Part shown: positions 57,736-64,000 of the stretch, piece by piece
Layout: each line of letters opens with the position of its first letter
Numbering within the stretch: the stretch's first letter is position 1
Source of the DNA: Celeribacter naphthalenivorans
GTDB lineage: Bacteria > Pseudomonadota > Alphaproteobacteria > Rhodobacterales > Rhodobacteraceae
Direction of reading: 5' to 3'
Assembly: GCF_020524585.1 (NCBI RefSeq)
Contig: NZ_JAIVLK010000002.1
Location: 1-64,000, forward strand
DNA: 64,000 nucleotides
Made by a program: the position numbers and the translations under genes
The notes under the pieces: generated by a model
What the model saw: the letters and a program-made list of their open reading frames with translations, nothing else
Database searches by the model: none
What the model was told of the DNA's origin: nothing

Positions 57736-58416
57736 ATGAAGCTGTCTTCGAAACTGCACCATGACACGGACGCGCACGCTCCGAAATTGCAGGACAAAGG
57801 TACGATTTTTCGGCGTGAGACAGCCTGGGGTTACAGCCTCTCGCAGCAGGACGGGCTTTGCGCGATGCGGCCGCGCGCGGAGCTTGGCTTGCGTGTTTTG
57901 TCATTTCTGGCCTTTCTGGTGATGGCGGCTCTCTGGCTTTGGCCCGGGGCGAGTTTTGCGTTTGGGCTTTTGGGCATCAAGCTGGGGCTGACGGTGTTCC
58001 TTGGGGTCATGGGGCTGACACTTGGTTATATGGCGGAGCGGGGCCTCCGTCGGGAGGTTCAGGTTGATCTGCAACGCAATCAGCTTCGGGTCGTTTGGCT
58101 GAATCGGCGTGACGAGACGCGGTTGCATACGGTGATCGGCTTTGACGAGATCGGATCGGTGTTCGTGCGCCGAGGCCCTGTACCGGGGCGGACGACACAT
58201 CTGGATGTGCGGTTTGGCACGCAGGGCGAGGTCGAGACGTTGTTTGAGGGCCGGGAAGAGGTGCTGCGCGAACTTTGGTATGATCTGAACTCGGATTTGC
58301 GGGACGAGGCTTCGGTGTCTGAGGTGCCTGTGATGGCAGCCAAGGCCATCGAGGGGCGTCGCCGCTCTTTGTCGCGCAAGGCGGCCATCAAAGCGCTTCC
58401 TCGCGCGCTGCGCTGA
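57736..58416 (+). CDS. hypothetical membrane protein
   Basis: 226 residues from ATG 57736, with AAGGA nine bases upstream; ATG 57706 and 57727 are in-frame alternatives. A soluble N-terminus (LQDKGTIFRRETAWGYSLSQ) is followed by two helices (about 55-95: VLSFLAFLVMAALWLWPG; LGLTVFLGVMGLTLGYM). A PH-like cytoplasmic domain then reads RREVQVDLQRNQLRVVWLNR and SVFVRRGPVPGRTTHLDVRF. The family is not recognised. Divergent from rpsF. Confidence 0.65.
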   Translation: MKLSSKLHHDTDAHAPKLQDKGTIFRRETAWGYSLSQQDGLCAMRPRAELGLRVLSFLAFLVMAALWLWPGASFAFGLLGIKLGLTVFLGVMGLTLGYMAERGLRREVQVDLQRNQLRVVWLNRRDETRLHTVIGFDEIGSVFVRRGPVPGRTTHLDVRFGTQGEVETLFEGREEVLRELWYDLNSDLRDEASVSEVPVMAAKAIEGRRRSLSRKAAIKALPRALR

Positions 58417-58513
58417 TCTCCCGATCGATGCTTGTTGCGCTTTGTCGGGCTTGCCGCCTGCGCGCGAGACCGTTAGACCCGTCTGCAACATTGAGACAGC
58501 TGGAGGGGCGAGC

Positions 58514-59443
58514 ATGACGCGCGCATTCGTTTTCCCGGGGCAGGGCGCCCAAACCATCGGTATGGGCAAGGCTTTGGCCGAGGCATATCCTGCGGCGAAA
58601 GCCGTATTCGACGAGGTCGATGAGGCTTTGGGCGAAAGCCTTTCCTCGCTGATCTGGGAGGGTGAGATCGAGACGCTGACGCTGACGCAAAACGCACAGC
58701 CTGCATTGATGGCGACCTCCTTGGCGGCCATGCGGGCGTTGGAGGCCGAAGGCTTTGCGGTGACCGACGCGGCTTTCGTGGCCGGGCACTCCTTGGGTGA
58801 ATATTCTGCGCTCGCCGCAGCTGGCGCGATCTCCGTCGCTGATACAGCACGGTTGTTGCGCACGCGCGGCGAAGCCATGCAAAAGGCTGTGCCTGTGGGC
58901 GTGGGCGCCATGGCGGCTCTTCTGGGGTTGGATTTCGCGACCGTGAAAGACGTGGCGGAAGAGGCGGCCCAAGGTGAGGTGTGTCAGGCGGCGAATGACA
59001 ACGATCCGGGACAGGTTGTGGTCTCTGGTCATAAAGACGCCGTGGAGCGTGCCGTTGAGATCGCCAAGGAAAAAGGCGCGAAACGTGCGGTGCTTTTGCC
59101 GGTCTCCGCACCGTTCCACTGCGCGCTGATGGGGCCTGCGGCGGATGTGATGGCCGAGGCTTTGGATGATGTGGAGATTAACGTGCCTGCCGTGCCCTTG
59201 GTGGCCAATGTGCGGGCCTCTGCCGTGACCGACCCGGCACTGATCCGGGCGCTTTTGGTCGAGCAGGTGACGGGGTCCGTGCGCTGGCGCGAATCTGTGG
59301 CCTATATGGCGGCCGAGGGTGTCACCGAGATGTGGGAAATCGGCGCGGGCAAGGCGCTTTCGGGTATGGTGCGGCGGATTGAGAAATCCATCGCTTGCAG
59401 TGCCGTGGGCACGCCGGAAGACATCGCGAAGCTGAAAGGGTAA
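58514..59443 (+). CDS. fabD: malonyl-CoA:ACP transacylase
   Basis: 309 residues from ATG 58514, with TGGAGGGG upstream. FVFPGQGAQTIGMG opens the fold; the nucleophile serine lies in GHSLGEYSALAAAG (about residue 93), and His in SAPFHCALM-context completes the dyad. It transfers malonyl to ACP for fatty-acid synthesis. It starts the fabD-fabG-acpP run. Confidence 0.96.
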   Translation: MTRAFVFPGQGAQTIGMGKALAEAYPAAKAVFDEVDEALGESLSSLIWEGEIETLTLTQNAQPALMATSLAAMRALEAEGFAVTDAAFVAGHSLGEYSALAAAGAISVADTARLLRTRGEAMQKAVPVGVGAMAALLGLDFATVKDVAEEAAQGEVCQAANDNDPGQVVVSGHKDAVERAVEIAKEKGAKRAVLLPVSAPFHCALMGPAADVMAEALDDVEINVPAVPLVANVRASAVTDPALIRALLVEQVTGSVRWRESVAYMAAEGVTEMWEIGAGKALSGMVRRIEKSIACSAVGTPEDIAKLKG

Positions 59444-59479
59444 GGGGCGCTGCCCCTCACCGCGCTTTGTTGCGCGGTT
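59444..59479 (+). terminator. paired hairpins after fabD
   Basis: GGGGC-GCT-GCCCC (59444-59456), then CCGCGC-TTTGTT-GCGCGG (59460-59477). The U-run is poor, so partial attenuation before fabG is more likely than full termination. Confidence 0.4.
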
Positions 59480-59486
59480 CACCCCG

Positions 59487-59508
59487 GGATATTTATGGAC
59501 AAAAGAAG
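59487..59508 (+). repeat. GAGTATTT-type intergenic motif, copy 5
   Basis: Diverged form GGATATTT, ATGGA, CAAAAGAAG, in the fabD-fabG gap after the hairpins. Confidence 0.45.
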
Positions 59509-59532
59509 CGACAAGCTTCGGAGGAATTGGAA

Positions 59533-60270
59533 ATGTTTGATCTGACTGGGAAAAATGCGCTGATCACCGGCGCGTCCGGTGGCATTGGTGGTGCGATTGC
59601 CAAGGCGCTTTATGACGCGGGCGCAACCGTGGCGCTGTCCGGCACGCGAGTGGAGCCTTTGGAGGCGCTGGCCGCTGAGCTTGGCGAGCGTGCGCATGTG
59701 CTGCCGTGCAACCTGTCCGACAAGGAATCCGTCGAGGCGCTGCCGAAGCAGGCGGCTGAGGTGATGGGCTCGGTTGATATTCTGGTGAACAACGCGGGCA
59801 TCACGCGCGACAACCTGTTCATGCGGATGTCGGATGACGAGTGGGAGAGCGTGTTGAACGTGAACCTGACCTCGACGATGCGGCTCTGCAAAGGCGTGCT
59901 GCGCGGCATGATGAAGGCGCGTTGGGGCCGGATCGTTAATATTTCCTCGATCGTCGGTGCGACCGGCAATCCGGGGCAGGGCAACTATGCCGCCTCGAAA
60001 GCGGGCATGGTCGGCATGTCGAAATCGCTGGCCTATGAGGTGGCGACGCGCGGCATCACGGTGAACTGCGTGGCGCCGGGGTTCATTGCGACGGCGATGA
60101 CCGACAAGCTGACCGACGATCAGAAAGACAAGATCAACGCCCAGATCCCGAGTGCGCGCATGGGCACGCCGGAAGAGATCGCGGCGGCGGTGTTGTATCT
60201 GGCCTCGCAAGAGGCGGGCTATACCACCGGCACGACGCTGCATGTGAATGGCGGGATGGCTATGCTCTAA
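59533..60270 (+). CDS. fabG: 3-oxoacyl-ACP reductase
   Basis: 245 residues from ATG 59533, with GGAGGAATTGG upstream. Rossmann NADPH site GASGGIGGAIA, NNAGITRDN, and the Ser-Tyr-Lys triad (NISSIV, YAASKAG). It reduces 3-oxoacyl-ACP in the elongation cycle. The end GTTLHVNGGMAML is typical of FabG. Confidence 0.96.
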   Translation: MFDLTGKNALITGASGGIGGAIAKALYDAGATVALSGTRVEPLEALAAELGERAHVLPCNLSDKESVEALPKQAAEVMGSVDILVNNAGITRDNLFMRMSDDEWESVLNVNLTSTMRLCKGVLRGMMKARWGRIVNISSIVGATGNPGQGNYAASKAGMVGMSKSLAYEVATRGITVNCVAPGFIATAMTDKLTDDQKDKINAQIPSARMGTPEEIAAAVLYLASQEAGYTTGTTLHVNGGMAML

Positions 60271-60485
60271 GGGCATAAGACCTTTCTGGACGTGGCGTCA
60301 CAAAACATTTGCCACCGGAGAGGATTGTGCTATGAGCAGCGCAGATTGAGCACGGGCGATTTCACGCCGGTGGGCATGTGGGCGTTCAGGGTTGAAACCA
60401 ACTCGTGGCGCATGCATGTAGAAAGAGTGGTCCGAGCGGCCAAAGCTGAAAGCGGGCAACGGGCCCCAAACTGTGAGGAAAGAAC

Positions 60486-60719
60486 ATGAGCGACATCGCA
60501 GATCGCGTGAAAAAGATCGTTGTCGAGCACCTCGACGTTGAAGAAGACAAAGTGACGGAAACCGCGTCCTTCATCGACGATCTGGGCGCAGACAGCCTCG
60601 ACACCGTTGAGCTGGTCATGGCATTCGAAGAAGAGTTCGGCATCGAGATCCCGGACGACGCAGCCGAGACCATCCAGACCTTCGGCGACGCGGTGAAGTT
60701 CATCACCGAAGCTTCCTGA
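60486..60719 (+). CDS. acpP: acyl carrier protein
   Basis: 77 residues. The phosphopantetheine serine sits in [20 protein letters not shown]. Very acidic helical bundle, full family length, GAGGAAAGA upstream of ATG. It carries growing acyl chains for FabD, FabG and FabF. The 215-base gap from fabG probably holds its own promoter. Confidence 0.97.
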   Translation: MSDIADRVKKIVVEHLDVEEDKVTETASFIDDLGADSLDTVELVMAFEEEFGIEIPDDAAETIQTFGDAVKFITEAS

Positions 60720-60773
60720 TCCGAGCCTTTCGGGGTTAGGTGCCCAAGCGGCGCCGATCAGAGACAGAATTTG

Positions 60774-60809
60774 AAACGGCGCGGTCCTTTGGGCGGCGCC
60801 GTTTTCTTT
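60774..60809 (+). terminator. terminator after acpP
   Basis: AAACGGCGC (60774-60782) pairs with GCGCCGTTT (60796-60804), followed by TCTTTT. Confidence 0.75.
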
Positions 60810-60826
60810 TGGCCGTTATTTGCCTG

Positions 60827-62023
60827 TCAGGCGGCGGCTTCGGGCGGTTCTTGTTTGGCCGTTTCACTGTGTTCTCGATCCGAATTTTTCGGCTCCAATG
60901 CCTCTTCGTCGGAGGATTCAGGGTCTTGGTGCGAGGCGGGTTTGATGCCGTCGGGGGCATAGGATGAAAGCGGGATGTCGAGGCCCATTTGACGTGCTTC
61001 TTCGCGTTCGGCGGCAATTTGCGCCGCATAGGGGCCCAGGAGCGAACGCATTTCCAACTCGGACAGGCTGCGGTCGAATTTCACGCCGACGAAGTGATTG
61101 TTGCGCCAGATCACTCTGGCTTTGCGCTCGACCGGGCCGCAGGTGAGTTTGACTTTTTGGCGCAGGGGTAGGTTGAGATTGGTTTCTATTTTTGCGCCGA
61201 TCTGGCTGATGTCGAGATACTCGCCGATCACCGGCACGATTCCGTCGAAAATGATCACGGGCAAACTGCAGGGGTAGCGAATGGCACGGCGTTGCACGAT
61301 GCCGTAGCGCATCCAGACCCAAGAGGTGATGGCAGTGATAAAGGTGAAAATCCCCAAGACGAAGGCGACGTTGCCCGAGGGGCTGAGCGCGACGGTGGGT
61401 TTATCCTGAGCCGGGGTGGGATGAGGGCGGAATTCGTCGAATTTCGTTGGATCGACGGGTTCGGGCGTGTGTTCTGCCTCCTCCTCCGGGGTGAGCAGGG
61501 AAATCATTTCTTCGACGCCTCCGGCCAGACGCGCCATGAAGCTTTGTTCGTCTTCTTCCGCAGCGTTGAGGTGGTCGGGGGCATTGGGGTCGCAGGGCAC
61601 GGCGGTGAGGTAGCGTTCGAGATTGCTGGCCTGGGTGCCAAAACGCGGATCCGAACCATAGCGTTCGGCCATTTCCGGCCAATTTCCGTTATGCAAATCA
61701 AGGAGATGGCGGCGCGATGAGATATAGTCCATCAGCGCTCTTTCATTTTGGCCCAAATCGGCCTCGCGGATTTGTTTCAAAAGTCGGTCACGGTCGTAAC
61801 GCTCCATTTCGGTGCGAAATTGTCGGGCGGCCTCGTGTTCGGAGGCACTGCCAAGGGCGGCGACATAGGAATTGGCGCTGTCATTGAGCGAGGTGAGCCA
61901 ATCTTCGAGCCCGCAGGACGGATCGGCCCGCGCCAAGGTCGGAAAGGTCACGCAGAGAACACCGACAAGTGCGGCGAGGCAGAGGCGCAGGATGCCGAAC
62001 AGGGGGAGGTGACGCGGTGGCAT
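60827..62023 (-). CDS. membrane-anchored PilZ-domain protein
   Basis: 398 residues. A signal-like helix (about 10-32) precedes an extracytoplasmic helical region (about 35-190). A membrane helix at about 220-240 (VAFVLGIFTFITAITSW) leads to a cytoplasmic PilZ domain (about 248-345). The PilZ c-di-GMP motifs are present: RRAIR and DISQIGAKI (D-x-S-x-x-G). A charged tail rich in Glu/Ser ends the protein. It may pass c-di-GMP levels across the membrane; the partner is unknown. It lies opposite the fab genes. Confidence 0.78.
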   Translation of the reverse strand: MPPRHLPLFGILRLCLAALVGVLCVTFPTLARADPSCGLEDWLTSLNDSANSYVAALGSASEHEAARQFRTEMERYDRDRLLKQIREADLGQNERALMDYISSRRHLLDLHNGNWPEMAERYGSDPRFGTQASNLERYLTAVPCDPNAPDHLNAAEEDEQSFMARLAGGVEEMISLLTPEEEAEHTPEPVDPTKFDEFRPHPTPAQDKPTVALSPSGNVAFVLGIFTFITAITSWVWMRYGIVQRRAIRYPCSLPVIIFDGIVPVIGEYLDISQIGAKIETNLNLPLRQKVKLTCGPVERKARVIWRNNHFVGVKFDRSLSELEMRSLLGPYAAQIAAEREEARQMGLDIPLSSYAPDGIKPASHQDPESSDEEALEPKNSDREHSETAKQEPPEAAA

Positions 62024-62176
62024 TGGTATTTCAATCGGTTGCAGGTCCCCCTTGATACGCCGCCAAGCCTCAATATCTGGTTACCATCCGCCGAATTGGT
62101 GGCAAAGCTCGTCTCGGACTTCCATCGCCGGGCGGAGCCGTGTAAGAAAACGCAGACGAAAAATGAGGGGGCACGG

Positions 62177-63439
62177 ATGCGCCGAGTAGTTGTCACTGGA
62201 CTTGGAATGGTTTCGCCGCTGGCTTGCGGTGTGGAGGAAACATGGGCGCGTCTTCTGGACGGCCAATCGGCGGCTGGGACGATCCAGCGGTTCGACGCGA
62301 GCCATCTTGCGACCGATTACGCCTGTGAGGTGAAATTCGGCGACGGGACCGACGGGACGTTCAATCCCGAGGACTGGATGTCGAACAAAGAGCGCAAGAA
62401 GGTGGATGATTTCATCCTCTTCGGTGTCGCGGCTGCGGAACAGGCGCTGACGGACGCGGATTGGAAACCCGAGGGCGAGGAAGATCGCCTGCGCACGGGT
62501 GTGCTGATTGGCTCCGGCATCGGTGGCCTGTCTTCGATTGCGGATGCGGCTGTCCTTTTGAAAGAAAAAGGCCCGCGCCGGATTTCTCCGTTCTTTATTC
62601 CGGGGTCGCTGATCAACCTGATTTCTGGTCAGGTGTCGATCCGCTACGGCTTTAAAGGTCCGAACCACGCGGTTGTGACGGCCTGTTCCACCGGCGCGCA
62701 TGCGATTGGCGACGCCTCGCGTCTTATCGGTTATGGCGATGCCGACGTGATGGTTGCGGGCGGTGCGGAAGCGGCGATTTGCGAGCTGGGCATTGCGGGC
62801 TTTAACGCCTGTAAAGCCTTGTCCACAAAGCGCAAAGACGATCCGAGCCACGCCTCGCGCCCCTATGATGACGACCGTGATGGGTTTGTCATGGGCGAGG
62901 GCGCTGGTGTTGTGGTGCTCGAAGAATACGAACACGCCAAAGCGCGAGGCGCGAAGATTTATGCCGAGGTCGTGGGCTACGGCCTGTCGGGTGACGCCTA
63001 TCACATCACCGCGCCGTCTGAGGATGGCGATGGCGGTTTCCGCGCGATGCAGGCCGCTTTGGCGCGCGCCGGGATTGAGCCGTCCGACATCGACTATATC
63101 AACGCGCATGGCACCTCGACCATGGCCGACACGATCGAACTGGCCGCCGTTGAGCGCCTGTTGGGCGATGCGGCGTCGAAGGCCACGATGTCGTCGACGA
63201 AATCCTCCATCGGCCACCTTTTAGGGGCCGCGGGTGCGGTTGAGGCGATCTTCTGCGTGCTGGCGATCCGCGATCAAGTGGCGCCGCCAACGATCAACCT
63301 CGACAACCCGGCCGTGGAGCCCAAACTCGATCTGGCGCCCAACGCCAAACGCGAGCGCGAGATCAATGTGGCGCTGTCGAACTCCTTCGGCTTTGGCGGC
63401 ACCAACGCCTCTCTGGTTCTGAAAAAGGTGGACGGCTGA
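62177..63439 (+). CDS. fabF: 3-oxoacyl-ACP synthase II
   Basis: 420 residues from ATG 62177, with GAGGGG upstream; the open frame back to 61748 is antisense to the PilZ gene. Condensing enzyme with nucleophile Cys in TACSTGAHAIGD, and two His in NAHGTSTMADT and SSIGHLLGAAG. It elongates acyl-ACP with malonyl-ACP. mltG follows with one base between stop and start. Confidence 0.97.
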   Translation: MRRVVVTGLGMVSPLACGVEETWARLLDGQSAAGTIQRFDASHLATDYACEVKFGDGTDGTFNPEDWMSNKERKKVDDFILFGVAAAEQALTDADWKPEGEEDRLRTGVLIGSGIGGLSSIADAAVLLKEKGPRRISPFFIPGSLINLISGQVSIRYGFKGPNHAVVTACSTGAHAIGDASRLIGYGDADVMVAGGAEAAICELGIAGFNACKALSTKRKDDPSHASRPYDDDRDGFVMGEGAGVVVLEEYEHAKARGAKIYAEVVGYGLSGDAYHITAPSEDGDGGFRAMQAALARAGIEPSDIDYINAHGTSTMADTIELAAVERLLGDAASKATMSSTKSSIGHLLGAAGAVEAIFCVLAIRDQVAPPTINLDNPAVEPKLDLAPNAKREREINVALSNSFGFGGTNASLVLKKVDG

Positions 63440-63440
63440 T

Positions 63441-64000
63441 ATGTGGCGATCCATCGCCTCCAACGCGCTGACCCTCTTCATCGTCGCCCTCGTCGCATTG
63501 GCGGGGGCGGTGGCTTGGGGCAAGCGCGAATTTGTTGCACAAGGCCCGCTCGATCAGGCGATCTGTCTGCGCGTGCCGTCGGGGTCTACCATGCGTCGCG
63601 TGTCGGAAAATCTGGCCGATCAAGGCGCGATTTCCAGCCCGCATATTTTCCGCATCGGTGCGGAATATAGTGAGAAGTCTCAAGATCTTAAGGCTGGGTC
63701 TTTCCTCGTTGAGGAAGGCGCCTCCATGGTGGAGATCATCGATCAGATCACCCGTGGCGGGGCCTCGACTTGTGGCACCGAGGTGGTCTACCGCATCGGT
63801 GTGAACCGTGCTGAGATTCAGGTGCGCGAGCTGGACCCGCAGACCGGCAGCTATGTCGAGACGGCTGAATTCGAACCCATCGCGGAGAGTGACGAGGTTC
63901 AGGAAGTGCCGGCGGAATACACCAAGGTGCGCGCGGAAACGGACACTCGCTACCGCGTGTTGGTGGCCGAGGGCACGACCGTGTGGCGCGTCGTCGAAAG
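63441..64000 (+). CDS. mltG: endolytic transglycosylase MltG (5' part)
   Basis: 186 codons are visible from ATG 63441, and the gene runs out of the window. One N-terminal helix (about 7-26: NALTLFIVALVALAGAVAW), then the LysM-like YceG domain: LRVPSGSTMRRVSENLADQG, RIGAEYSEKSQDLKAGSFLV, EEGASMVEIIDQITRGG. MltG cuts nascent peptidoglycan strands and may set their length. The catalytic end is not in view, but fabF-mltG adjacency is typical. Confidence 0.92.
   Translation, partial: MWRSIASNALTLFIVALVALAGAVAWGKREFVAQGPLDQAICLRVPSGSTMRRVSENLADQGAISSPHIFRIGAEYSEKSQDLKAGSFLVEEGASMVEIIDQITRGGASTCGTEVVYRIGVNRAEIQVRELDPQTGSYVETAEFEPIAESDEVQEVPAEYTKVRAETDTRYRVLVAEGTTVWRVVE

Noticed and set aside
61748-62176. 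Upstream extension of fabF
   Set aside because: It is antisense to the PilZ gene; FabF begins MRRVVVTGLG at 62177.

Overview
The window is a chromosomal stretch of an alphaproteobacterium, most likely a Rhodobacteraceae (Roseobacter-group) species. Three things point there: GC-rich codon use; an alphaproteobacterial GTTC-N7-GTTC LexA box in front of uvrA; and familiar gene neighbourhoods (yajC-secDF-Mth938-ccmABCDG, glnB-glnA, rpsF-rpsR-rplI, fabD-fabG-acpP-fabF-mltG). Family names come from reading the translations by eye; no database search was run.

Layout. 1-7.1 kb: end of a dihydrolipoyl dehydrogenase gene, a LysR regulator, a rhodanese divergent from SOS-type uvrA, a Nudix hydrolase and two membrane proteins. 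7.1-10.1 kb: serS, a membrane pentapeptide-repeat protein and a glyoxalase-fold protein. 10.2-16.8 kb: preprotein export (yajC, a fused secDF) running into cytochrome c maturation (ccmABCDG). 16.8-22.6 kb: metY, an ArsC-like protein, a WYL regulator divergent from a GST, a flavin reductase-like protein, a DUF3445 heme protein and a TPR protein. 22.7-28.6 kb: the two unrelated aconitases acnA and acnB, head to head. 28.7-40 kb: DUF1223 protein, lipid A-type acyltransferase and EamA permease, a lone fliG, purB, several small unknown or secreted proteins, DUF1284 and an FNT channel. 40-44.4 kb: nitrogen control (glnA, glnB), NAD(P)HX repair (nnr), a Hint-domain protein and tRNA-Leu(UAG).

44.4-53.4 kb is an accessory island between tRNA-Leu and tig. 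A large serine recombinase runs backwards into the tRNA, so that its last codons are the tRNA 3' end. The recombinase carries an in-frame amber codon. The island also holds a zinc-metallopeptidase-like protein, an unknown protein with a second in-frame amber codon, AT-rich small membrane proteins, a frameshifted membrane protein, and a complete IS3-family element that cuts an older gene. No complete new system can be proven. The best candidate for unknown biology is the HELEH peptidase with its convergent partner.

53.4-64 kb returns to core genes: tig, a lytic transglycosylase, the rpsF-rpsR-rplI operon, fatty-acid synthesis (fabD, fabG, acpP, fabF) and the start of mltG, with a membrane PilZ protein on the opposite strand between acpP and fabF.

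Two repeat families cross these regions: a long palindrome (2 copies, 4 kb apart), and a GAGTATTT-type motif found beside terminators or 3' gene ends (5 copies).
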